Shown here in pieces: positions 19,399-31,900 of a stretch of 64,000 nt of DNA. The notes under the pieces are model-generated. The model was given only the letters and a program-made list of their open reading frames with translations, had not been told where the DNA came from and did no database searches. Position 1 is the stretch's first letter; every line of letters starts with the position of its first letter. Position numbers and translations under genes: made by a program. Where the stretch lies: NCBI RefSeq assembly GCF_902459465.1, contig NC_047063.1, forward strand, positions 1,116,001-1,180,000, given 5' to 3'. The stretch is from Asterias rubens. Lineage: Eukaryota > Echinodermata > Asteroidea > Forcipulatida > Asteriidae.

Positions 19399-20477
19399 AT
19401 GAGGCAGACCAACAAATCAAAGAAGAAATTGGGGACGGGATGTGAAGAAGTACTCCATCAGCGGTTCAAGGCACCATCAGCAAGAAAAGATGTCAACGAT
19501 AACAACATAAGCAATGGAACAACATCTCTGGTGAGCAATTGTGGACTGAAGACGAGGATAGGAGACGTTGGCGAGTCTAGTTACCAACCCCTACCTGTGA
19601 TAGCAAGGTTATTTTTCTACGGTATGCACGGGTTCCTGGATGAAATTGTTTTCACGGCCTTGTATGATATTTTGGTACACGGTAAACCAAATTACCAGGT
19701 GAGATGTTTGTTCAATTTATTGCCACTAAAACTTGCATGACGTTCGCTATTTTTTAAAATTTTATTCTACCACTATCTACCTGCACAATTTCCACCAATA
19801 TGAATAGCATCGTTTTTATTGTTGACTTAATTATTTAAAGTCACTCATTAATAGAGAGGTCAAGGTACGAAACACAAGGCATGACTACGACTTTATGAGG
19901 AATATTGACTTGTGAGAAACATTACTTATGAAGTCAAAGTTTTAGCTTAATAAATCCTTTCTACAGAACTGCCATTTATTGTAATTTGATGAAGAGCTAC
20001 AATACGTCCGAAGAAAGTTCAGAAACGAATATTATTTTAGGCATAAATCTATGGGGTTATATTCCACAAAAAATGCAAACGTATCTGTCTTTGCAAGTCT
20101 TCAGAAAAATTATATAAAAATATTGTATTTCTTCCAAATAGCTGGTTGGCTACTCTTCAATATATTCCTTCTTCATTTACGGAAGCGGAAGCTACATAAT
20201 CGAGCGTATTTACGTCAATTTACGTCATCGGGTTCAACTGGGTGTCAGGATAGCCATTTACGTATGTATCGCGTTCCTATGGGAGCTTAGCGCCGGGCTT
20301 ATCCTACGGCAGTTTGATGCTTGTTCATGGGACTACAGCGATAGGTCACTGAACTTCTTGGGTCTCATCACTCTGACGTATACACCATGCTGGGCTCTGT
20401 GTGGACTTTGGCAAGATTGTTTATCGCGGTATCTACTCAATTTGAGAGTGGTGCCGCCTTCAATGAAACTTACCTAA
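19399..20477 (+). CDS. TMEM229-like: TMEM229-like multipass membrane protein, complete, 2 exons
   Basis: Exon 1 is 19399-19698 and exon 2 is 20142-20477 (GT-AG, phase 0), giving 211 residues. A polar 65-residue N-terminus is followed by LFFYGMHGFLDEIVFTALYD, matching the first membrane segment of TMEM229A/B. After the junction come SIYSFFIYGSGSYIIERIYV, RIAIYVCIAFLWELSAGLIL, then RQFDACSWDYS and LNFLGLITLTYTPCWALCGL. The WE-(L/F)-x-x-G-x-I-L-R-Q-F-x-A-C-x-W-D-Y-S stretch is the family signature. The molecular function of TMEM229 proteins is not established; the related bacterial family is a putative ABC-transporter permease. The C-terminus is short. AATAAA at 20476-20481 overlaps the stop, so the 3' end could be very close, but that signal may be fortuitous. 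Confidence 0.9.
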
Positions 20478-22949
20478 TAAAAATGCATTTTCTGGTATTT
20501 TCTTACTTTCTTTGGCCTGTAGTAGGCGTGTAATTTTGAGGGTACTTTGACATTAATATTTGGGGGTAGGCTACTATATTAAAACTTGTAAATATATATA
20601 ACAAATGGGAACACAATCTGAAGAAATCACATGTTGAAGTTTTAAGGTTGGATAACAGATTTTAGGTATTCTGTTGCAGTCACTGAATATATAATGCAAA
20701 TGAAATCCATTTTGGAAATGAAGAGTTTTGCCACCACTTTATTTCTCAATTAAATATAAAGTTAACAAAATAATAACAATGAATCAGCGTTTCATGAGTG
20801 TATACAATGATACTGATGTTAATAGTAGGAGATACATTCTAAAACTTTGCACAACTTTTACATTCTGAACAAAAATATGTTTGTAAAGAATCTTAATAAC
20901 ATAACTTAAGGGGGCTAATTAGAGGGCCAATTTCCAAGCTGCACATTTTCAGCAAATAATAATAATGTGCCCTATGGTAATTTATTCTGAATGATAATCT
21001 ATGGATTAGTATATACTGCAAGGCTTAGCTGACAAGCTCAAGATACATTGTAATTGGTTTGTTTTGACTGGGAAGCAAATACAGGGCTCAAAACAACATT
21101 TCTTCAATATTAAAACAAAAACACAAAGCCCTTATGGTATGGGGTTCTGGGCCATTAAGCGGGCCCAGCAAAATTTTGATTCTAGATGCTCTGTGATGCA
21201 ATCTGAGGCGACTCCTGGTCACTTTGCCCTTTATATTGTGAGCAAAAGTTGTATAGAGTGTATGATAAGAAGATTCTGATGTGCTTATTTCCATTTCAAT
21301 ACAAACGCTATCTGGTTCAGGGCCGCTAAAGGGCCCCTACATGGAAATTGCTATACAGGCTCTCTGGTTAAATCAAGGACAGTTCAGAAGCATTTTACAA
21401 GGTTTACACACTATTGTTTACACATTTTTAAATTTAAAATTTGCTTTGTTTGCCTTTCAATTAACTTTTGTTCAGTTGGGGAAAGTAAAGGGGGGGGGGT
21501 GTGTCTGCTATACCCACCCGTAAATACGCCCCTGATTTTTTGAAAAGGGATTATTCAACTAAATTTCATGACAATAGTAGAGTTACATCCCAATGTGTAT
21601 ATTTCATATTTTTTGATTAAAACAGAAGATGAATTTAAAATGTTTTTCTATATTTATACATGTCCTTATAAAATACTGCATGCAAGTAGTTTTATATTAT
21701 AAAAATGTACAAAGTGCTCTTGAGTTGATCTGAGTCTGGTCCCCTTTTTATTTGACTTTCTTAAGTGTTGAAAGCCAATAATGTAAACAGGGAACCTGGT
21801 GTGATCATGCTGCCCAATACTTTCTTTTCAATTCTATGCAAACTATTTGTGCTAAGTTATTCACTAGTGACTTAAAGTGTTTTTATCTGTGCACAGCCAC
21901 AACCATGGGTACACTTTTAGTTATGAACAACAACATTAAGAACTCATTTTTCATTGAAGACACATTCAACGAAAGCTCTTAAAGATCATCATCAGATAAA
22001 TAAGGTGAATTATAAATTAGTTAGAATTATCTTTTAAATTAGTAGTTTTCACTCTGTTGTTCAACATGAGGCATATCCCCCAAAATGAAGTATACCACAA
22101 TTGTAGCTGTGCACACTTTTAATGACATCTAATATTGTATTATTCTAAACCTGTATTATGTTTATTGAACATACAGTTGTCTTTCATGTTTTGAATTCAT
22201 TTTTATCCATTTGTTTGAATGGTTATAGACTCAATAGACCATGCTAGTCTTGCATGTATTCAAATTCATAAAGTAGTGACTTGCTCAGTAGCAGTAAAAG
22301 TGTTGTGAGATTTTTAAATGAATGGTGCCAATAAGCAATGCAATGTTTTTTCAAATATAAATTAACCAGAATTATTACATCTACAATGTGTACAGTCTTT
22401 ATGTCATTTTTCTGTTTGAATTTCTTTCCTTTCAACTTAATAGAGCCTTCTCACTGGCCTCGTATTTCTATAGCAAAGCTGGAGTAATCTGCACATATGT
22501 AGGAAAAGTACACAAAGTGCCATCCAATGAGATGGTGTTTCTTAGTTCATGCAGTTAAGGTAACATATGTGTGTATGATGTGCCCGTGGAGGTACTCCAA
22601 CATGACAGGTTAAATAGTGACTTCATCTGAGAAGGGTCTATATGAGGGTCTGTCCCAACTACTTGGTCTCAATTTGGGATAGGTCCAATCATTATCAATT
22701 ATTGGGAGTGGATGGCTTTTAATCTAAAGTTTTGCCACTTCACAAGGCCCTGAATTTTTATTTTGGAGAAGGCAAGGCCATTTTCATTTTGCAAAAAGAA
22801 CTTCCACTTGAAAAAGAAAAAATTACATGTATATGGACTTTTTTTTGAGGGGCACTAAGGCCAAGACTAGGCCAAAGGCTATGCTCAACTTTTGTTATAG
22901 ATTTATTGAAAACTATAGTCTAAATAAGTGAAGGCCTTAGATTTTCAAA
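20478..22949. other. tail-to-tail intergenic region between TMEM229-like and DDX20
   Basis: AT-rich sequence without recognised coding exons; it should contain both 3' UTRs. A dispersed repeat (AAGGCCATTTTCATTTTGCA and its neighbours, about 22741-22890, reverse orientation) recurs at about 7515-7665, 49366-49545 and 57120-57262. Confidence 0.5.
22902..22907 (-). terminator. candidate polyadenylation signal of DDX20
   Basis: AATAAA on the minus strand begins about 43 bases after the DDX20 stop codon. It would give a very short 3' UTR; more distal signals further left are possible. Confidence 0.4.
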
Positions 22950-25900
22950 TCAAGAGTTTTGGTAGTTGTAGTGATGTGGCTGTGTGTTATACATCCCATT
23001 ATAAGCACCGTTATAATAATCTTCTTGATGAAATCCTGGGGGAATATACTGGTTATGATGATCGACTTGGTTGGGAGTTGTAAATGATGTGTAGTCAGGC
23101 ACCCCATAATAACTAGCAGATGGCTGCAGCTCATAGGGACTTGGTAACCACCAGCCATGGGCTATAGCTGAGTCATACCGGTAGTCAGGGTGCCGGGTCT
23201 GCTGGGGTTTATTATCACCACTGCCCTCGCTTGACAAATCATCATCAGGTGAATCTTGGCTTTCAGCAGAACTTACGTCATCAGAACCAGAGTCCGTTGA
23301 ACCAACATCAGAATCAATAGCTACACTTTCAGGTTTAAGGTATTGCGTGTAGGACTGCCAAATTGGATCAGCGCCCAGGTTTGACTCATCTGGACATGTC
23401 TTGTCAGAAGAGTCAACAGAGTCTGTCTGCAATGGATCCTTTGAAGTCCTTGTTCTCCCTGGTGCATTTGAAGTTACCCTAGTTGGTTTGGTCCAAGTTG
23501 GCTTGCAACCAGAACCTTGAGATTTTCCACAGATTGATCTTTTGACAGCTGGCAATGGACTGAATGTTTTTTGTGATGGTGCTGTTTTATCAACGCAGTT
23601 TTTACTTCTCACAGCCTCTGTCGGATTGCGTTGTCTTATGTGCCATGGTCTGACAGACACAGTTTCAGGGATGTGATTACTAACATTTTGTTCAGGTAAA
23701 GATGTACTTGTTTGATGCATAGGAGCACTGTGCATCTTTGTTCTTATGCCATCAACAACCAATGGCTCTTCCGTAGCATCATCACATTCGCTACTATCGG
23801 AATTATTGGCAGCTGAAAAACCATCAGTGTTTTCAGGTACAAGACTACTGTGGAAATCTTGAGATGGCCTCCATGAAAAGCAAACTTTCTCTTTCATTTC
23901 CGATGTTTCTGTTTTCATTGACATTTGATCGTTCTTTTCACATCTATCTCCCTCCTGCACGGCTACACTTACTGCACTCTCTGCAGAAACATTCCTTTCT
24001 CTTGAATTGGCAAGGCTGTGGTTAATGGGAACAAAAACTGCATTGATTCTGTCATCTTCTTCATAGGCTATTTTGAAGTCATTCTCGCTTATAGATGATG
24101 CCATCGATGGTGAGTCAGCCACTCTAAAGTCAGAAGATATTCTCTTGGTCATCTCTTCTTCTTTCTCCTGGAACGGAGTGTCTCCGTCATCTTTAGTCTT
24201 GGATGTTGCCGTTGATAAACCAAAAGGTTTCAGTCTTTTATCGTCTTCTTGCTGGACAATATCCACATCATCTTTACTCTCGGATGCTGTCCTGTATGAG
24301 TGATAAATCTTCTCTCCTTCAGTGACTGCATTGTATAGAGAAGAAGTCCCAGCTAGGACCTCATCTCCAAGCTCATTGCTGGGAACAGCAAAATCATTGC
24401 TCATGTTCAAAGTACCCACCAATGTTACATCAGCTGTTCCTCCGTTAACATAACCCCTGCCAATCGATCTTACATTGGTTACTGTCCCTTTACTTGTGAC
24501 CCCTACATCATTCTCATTGCCACCTTTGTCATCAGTTGTTGCATTATGAGATGACGTAATGCTCCTTAGACTCTTTGGATTAACCCCTTCTTGGCTGAGT
24601 GTTTCTGCATTGAATGATAACAGTGAATCTTTCTTCATTTGATTTGTCCCCGAGTTGTCACTCCCTGGTTCTTCTGATTGCGATGGTATTACAACATCTC
24701 CTCCAGGATCACTCAACGCAACTACAGTCTGGACTAATCCAGCGTTCCGATACCGTTCTCTAAATCCGTCATCTTGAAGATGCGATGTAACATCACAGCA
24801 TTCTCTACATCCGCTCATAAACTGTTCAAAATCTGCAGTGGCTTTCTGCCAGGTCCATGTATCTTGTTGAGATCTCCGTCCAACTTTCTCAGCCAAGGAG
24901 GGAATCTTGAAATTGATTGGGCTTCGTATGTTGAATGGTATACTGTGATTGTTAATCCCACTCATTGTGAAGGTCGAGGGAGTTGTATCATGTGATTTCA
25001 GAGGTGGTTTAACTGCAAAGTTTGATTCGGGATTCTTGCCAATATTGCCTGCCGGACCATTTAGACTCATTGGACCAAAATCCTCCCTTGCTCTCTCACA
25101 AGAGGGCGCTCTCTCCAGTGTCTTTGAATGCTCATAGTCGTTGATCTCTGATTGTGATTCATCGGTTTCTTCAAACTTGTTGTCATCTGAGATATTCTCT
25201 GTGTCATTCCCATCGCATGTAACGGATGATCCACTATTGGCTGTCACATCTAACTCATTCACAATGACATCAATGGAATTCACCAAGTCTGATGGCACAG
25301 GGTCTGTTTAGATGAGAAGAAAAACAAAGAATATGTACATCACATTACTTGCATCAAATTCTCAATATATAATACAAATAGTTTAAGTTTTATTATTGCC
25401 TTCATACTAAACAATAAGTTCTTATGTATATATAGGCTGTCTATCGCTAAGCATTAATGACTATGTAGAGCAAACAAGATAAAAACAAATGATGCAGGCA
25501 CAACTCGATGGATCAAGAGAAGGTAGATAGCTCATCAAAAAGAGTGAGTTCTGACACAGGCTCGCTCATGAGAGATGAGACCAACTCTGGCAGTGATTTG
25601 TCGTCCACAGAAACGACATGAGAGTTCTTATGTAGTGCTTTAAATACCTGTGTCTCAAATATTTTAATCTTTAAGACAGGTACGCCCAGTTTGTGAATAA
25701 TGATACCCATTTATATACCACCTTGTAATGATTTACAAGGTGATGTGGCACACTCTCCTGCAAATCCAATTCTTAATCTAATGAGATTTATGGAGACACA
25801 ATGTACTCTCTCCCTGAGTCTGATGCTATCGACCGTTAGGCCATGGGATGCCACAAAGGGACCGAGGCCCAACCGCATGACTTGGGTCAGGAGAAATAAT

Positions 25901-28900
25901 AGATGCTTAAAGGCACTGGACACTATTGGTAATATATAAACTTACTTGGTTAAACAAGCAATGGAGAGCTGTTGATAGTATAAAACATTGTGTGAAACGG
26001 CTTCCTCTGAAGTGATGTATATTTTGAGAAAGAAGTAATTTTGCACTAAAATATTTGAATTGATTTTGAGACCTCAGCTGAGGTCTCAAAGACAAGCATC
26101 TGCAACCACAAAACGTGTGCGAGTAAGGGTGTCTTTTCTTCCATTATTCTCTCACAACTTTGACGACTAATTGAGCTCAATTTTTCACAGGTTTGTTATT
26201 TTATGCATATGTTGAGATACACCAAGTTGGAAGACAAGTGGTCTTTGACAATTACTAAAGGTGTCCAGTGCCTCCTTTAAGTGTCTCGCTCAAGGACACA
26301 AGTGTTATGATCAGGATTTTAACCCACAATCGTATGACTAGGCTATCTGAACTTGAGCCCGATGCTCTAGACCACTAGACCACGACATGCCAAAAGAAAC
26401 TTATGCCTCATCGAACCCACACTCCAATGACAAGGCCAGCCAAACTTTAGGTCATGTATCAACAAGTTTCTATGAATATAACCTACCTGGCAAGACCCGT
26501 AGTTTGACTCGGCACTGTCGCTGGATGTTTCTCAGCAATGATTCCTCGTTCCCCTCGCTGGCCAGTGTGACTGCAACACCCTTACTGCCGAAACGACCAG
26601 CCCTCCCAATGCGATGAAGATAAGTCTTACCATCAGAGGGTACGTCTAGGTTCACGATGAGGTTGACATTCTCTGCATCAATGCCTCTGGCTGTCTGCAT
26701 TAGAGAAAAGGACATTCCAATCTATAAAAAAATCATCTACAAAAAAAGGAATTAACTGCTACTGCCCATCACTGCATTTTAATTAAAATAACAATAGATA
26801 CTTATGAGGTGCTTTTTAATCGTCATATCAAAGTGCCTTCCACTATTACTGCCCCAGTTCATTGGGCATTAAGAATTCCTAAAACCTTCTCAACTCCTTA
26901 GGAGTATGCAGCACAGGCAGCCAAAATGGCACACAGTTTGCTAATCATTCACATCAACAACCTCTACCCTCACAGGTACCCATTTTACTCCTGGGTGATG
27001 AGAAGCAATTATAGTTAAGTATATTGCCTAAAGAACACAAGTGCCACAACCAGGATCCTGGGACCACTATCCTCATTGCTAGAGAAGAAGAAAAAAGAGA
27101 GCATGATTTCTTTATGTCTACAGAAAGTGATAGTTTTTCTTCATGAGGCAGATATAAAATAGTTTTAATTCAGATTAATATCTGCCATCCCTGATGAACC
27201 CCCCCCCCCAGAAATTTGATAGCTCTGAAAAAGAAGCCCCAGCTGGAGGTTACTTCCACAATTAAACACAAAATGCACACTCACCAAATCAGTTGATATG
27301 AGAACACGACACTGAAATGTCTTGAGCATTGACATTGCATTGAGTCTGTGGGTCTGGTCTTGGTTGCCTGATATACAAGTACTTGGCCATCCATTCTCGC
27401 ATAAGATATCTGAGAGATTTTGAGCTCTGAAAACAAATAATAAATAAATATAAAAATGAAGCTATTCATCTTAGAATGAGTGCCAACAAATTGTGCCTGC
27501 TGGAAGTCAAGGCCCGGGAGCCCTTTTGTTAACATGCTCCCCTCCCCCAACCTATGTTTGCACAATAGTGAAGGTGCATACAAGGATTTTTGTAAAGGCC
27601 ACAAAATAAATGATAATTAAAGGAACACGGTCGAGTTGGTCTTTGAAAAGCGTTCTGTAACTGTTTGTTATAAAATCGGTATGGTTAGAAAGATATTGTA
27701 AAAGTAGAATACAATGATCGACACAAATATGCCTCGAAATTGCGTGGTTTTCGTTTTACCTCGTCGACAAACACGGTCGGCCATTTATGGGAGTCAAAAA
27801 TTTGACTGCCATAAATGGCCGACCGTGTAAGTTCGCGACGTAAAATGAAAACCGTGCAATTTTGAGTGATACTTGTGTGGATACTTGTGTGGATCATTAT
27901 ATTCTACTTTAAAACATCTTTCTAACCATATGCATTTCATAACAAACGGTTTCAAACGCTTTTCATAGACCAACTCGTCCGATCCAAGGCAACGTGTTCC
28001 TTTAAGCTTGTGTGTGGCTAACGGCCCTTTGGAGTAAAAGTTCCAATGTACAATTGAGATAAACTACTTTAGCTACCCGGACTGAAGCTAAGAAACTGGA
28101 TCTCAGACAGTTTAAGCTTTGTTTACTTGCATGTACTGACTGTACAATTGCTGTCTGGGGTGGTGAGAGCTAGTGGTGCAATGTTGTACAAACGAGAAAA
28201 ATGAGTGATCGATAGGCTCGATATAAAAAAAAAACAGAATAGAAATTCAATTTTGGTTTTTACCCATACACCGCTGCGTGTCAGCACTGTATACTCAGTA
28301 CTTTCCCGAGTCCTATGAAAAAATATCACAGGCATGTTACTCGGGTGGGATTCGAACCCACGACCTTTGCAATTCTAGAGCAGTGTCTTACCAACTAGAC
28401 TACCGAGGTTGCCCGGCAGCTAGAGGCAGTTCGAATCCTGCCCGATTAGGATTCGAACTGCCTCTAGCTGCCGGGCAACCTCGGTAGTCTCGTTGGTAAG
28501 ACACTGCTCTAGAATTGCAAAGGTCGTGGGTTCGAATCCCACCCGAGTAACATGCCTGTGATAGTTTTTCACAGGACTCGGGAAAGTACTGAGTATACAG
28601 TGCTAACACACATCGGTGTATGGGTAAAAACCAAAATTGATATTCTTTATCCCCGATGCAAATTTGACATCTAGAATAGAAATTGTTATGGTTTAGTTTT
28701 TCCTCACACTGATCAGAACAAAAATGAAGTCTGTACAAATTGTCCTCACAACAAGGTATTAAAGACACTGGACACTATTGGTAATTGTCAAAGACCAGTC
28801 TTCTCACTTGGTGTATCTCAACATATATGCATAAAATAACAAACCTGTGAAAATTTGGGCTCGATTGGTAGTCGAAGTTGCGAGATAATAATGAAAGAAA

Positions 28901-31900
28901 AAACACCCTTGTCACACGAAGTTGTGTGCTTTCAGATGCTTGATTTCGAGACCTCAAAATCTAATTATGAGGTCTCAAAATCAAATTCGTGGAAAATTAC
29001 TTCTCTCTCAAAAACCTTGTATTTCAGAGGGAGCCGTTTCTCACAATGTTTAAGACTATCAACAGCTCTCCATTACTTGCTACCAAGAAAGGTTTTATGC
29101 TAATAACTATTTTGAGTAATTTCCAATAGTGTCCACTGCCTTTAAGAATATCCTCCATTCCCTTGTCCTCCCCCCTGGACACTCAACTAACCTGCTGGAT
29201 AGATTGGAGAAGACCAGACACTGGCTAAATGACATCTGAGTTAGTAACTGCAGTAAGTGGTTGACCTTGATCTCAAATGCCTTGTGGTATAAACCATGAC
29301 CAGGAACCACTTTGTAGAACTGCTTGATGCCTGTTAAAAACATAAAAATTGAAACAAAGATATATTAGCGTGGCGTGTCGTGGCTAAGCAGTAAAGAGCA
29401 CCAGACTCAAGCTCTGGTGTTTCTGATCAGCAGAGTGTGGGTTCAAGTCCCAGTTGTGACACCTGTGTCCTTAAGCAAGACAATTAACCATGATGCTTCG
29501 ACCTTCAGATGGGGCATAAAGCAGTGGTCCTGTGTTTGTGTAACGTAAAAGAACCCAGTGCACGTATCGAAAAAGAGAAGGGGTTCACCCTGCTGTTCCT
29601 GGTTTGATCAGCAACATATTGCCACACCACTTTGTAAACCATTACAGGGTGCTTTAAAGAAATAGGCCCATACTTCAAAATGTAGCTCCACATACCTTGC
29701 AGGAAAAAATGCTGAGCGTTTTGATACGTCCCTTAGGGATGTGATAAAGCGCTATATAAGAACCAAGTATTACTATAAGAAGACTTTTGAACACTTTGTG
29801 GACAAGACATACAAGATAATTGCTCATTGTGTACAAACTTCTGTAGCATGTGCACATCTTAAAGACACCAGATCTACACAGTACCTTTAAGAGCCAGATG
29901 CCTAGGGTTTAGTCGTACAAATGTTGGATCTCTCATGTAGGTAGTCAAGCTCTTAGCTAATGCTTCAGGGTATGTTGCTGACAGGGCCAACATCTGCTTG
30001 CTGACTGGTAAGCGGTTATATATCCAGCTATAAAGCAAGAACATGAAATAAGAATGAAATGACCTTGCCCTCTCAAAGATGACAATTCCATGTGGAGGTA
30101 TTGAGGTTCAGGGTGGTGAGATTGGGTCGGTGAAGGCTGGGGTGGTGAAGGCTGGGGTGGTGACGTTGGGGTGGTGAAGGTTGGGATGGTGAGGTTGGGG
30201 CGGTGGAGGTTGTGACAGTGGAAGTTTGGGTGTTGAGGTTGGGATAATGGAGTTTGGGGTGGTGAAGGTTTGGGGCAGTGGTAGTTTGGGGCAGTGAATG
30301 TTTGGATGGTGGAGGTTGGGGTGGTGAGTAATTAGTGGTGAGGTTGGGGATTGTGACTCACTGAAAGGGTTAAGGTCAAACATTGTTCCCTACCTCTTCT
30401 GTAAGAGTGAACTTACTTGATTTGGTCTTGAAACTTCTCATCCAATAGTTTATCGGCCTCATCCAGGACAAAGAGTCGAATGCCGTCAGTTGGCATGGCA
30501 TCATATTCAATCAATTGCTTCACTCGTCCTTCAATGTTAAAACAAAGGTCAACTTAGAAAGGTTTCAAACAGATGCATTTCGCTTACATGTACCACACAC
30601 TTTAGACTTGTGATGGATTCAGAAATACAAAATATTCATTCTGGGAGGTGATAGGTTAAATGGGATTGGACAACAATGCAAGGTGAATAGAACCAAAATG
30701 CACAGTTTATGACCAGGCATTGCAATGGTTTGCTTAATGAATGTCACTGTAAATACAATAGAATTGGTGCAGTCAGCCAGAAAAAGGTGCCACAATCAAA
30801 TCTGCCATGTTGAAATACTCAGAAATCTTGGCACACACTTTCCTAATTTAAGCCATGGTTCATCCAGGTTCTTCCAGTCAAAGACTGTTGGGGAGGATCA
30901 AGAGTTAGGATTATCAAAACTACCTGGTCCTGATCAATAAATTGTTTATTTTGTGAGGAATACAATCTTGACAATGATGAGTTTATTGACAGGTAACGAG
31001 TGAAGGGTGCGAATTAAAGACCCCTTACATAGGCTGCCAACACTAATGTCCACGCGTGAAGAGCTATCGTTGGCTGAGAGTCAATGCAAGGAGTCCATTG
31101 AAACTATTTGTTGCCCGGATGATGTAAGCCATTACCTGGTGTGCCAACAGCCACATGGCATTTCTTCAGCTTTTGACGATCAGGCCCAAATAATGTCCCT
31201 CCAATGAACGTGTGACATCTTAGACCTTGCAAACATCCCCCAATGGCCTGTATAACACCTTGGACCTGTGTAGCAATCTCTCGTGTTGGAGTCAAGACAA
31301 GAGCTTGAACATTCCCACACTGAAGATCCAGACTCTCCAAGATTATCACGCTGAAAACACATGTCTTCCCCGTTCCTGCTTTAGCTTGTACAATCAAATC
31401 TGTAGTTTTCATATAGGAAAAAAAACGTCAAATTGATTAACATGCTCATCATAAAAAAAATACCAAAGTCTTTTTATGGGTAACTATAAATCATAGATAC
31501 AACTTCAACTACAATGCATTGTTGGCCCCTGGCCCAATTTCACCAAAACTTTCCCCACATACTCAATATACATCCATAATGCTTGTATTTCCTTTTTGTT
31601 GAGTGAAATAAATAAAAAAATCGTAAAAAAATGAAATTTTCTGCTCGGTACTCACTGTTGTTTTTCTGTTGCATCGCACGTTTTTTGACTTCTCAATATG
31701 CTCAACGCTTTATCTTTTGGCCACTCCCATGCGCTGTACACCAGCCTACTCGTCGAACTGCCGAGCCACAACTGAGTTGGACTAAACCATTTTGTAGAAG
31801 GGGTGTTGTTGTGCGGCAGTGTGTGTGCGCTTTATGCGTGAACGGCAGGCATCGTAAGCGGACAGCACGCCCGTCTTGCCGCGTAACACCCCTTCTACAA

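Noticed and set aside
25513-25710. Possible additional DDX20 exon (open segment reading [20 protein letters not shown] after an AG)
   Set aside because: Exon 7 joins directly to 25303 in the correct phase and gives LPDPVPSDL, matching the family. Inserting this segment would break that match.
28340-28560. Two functional tRNA genes
   Set aside because: A and B boxes are present, but the flanks continue into repeat tails, there is no clean cloverleaf acceptor stem, and the two units form a palindrome typical of SINEs.
30108-30383. Proline/histidine-rich minus-strand open frame
   Set aside because: It is the translation of a G-rich minisatellite inside a DDX20 intron.
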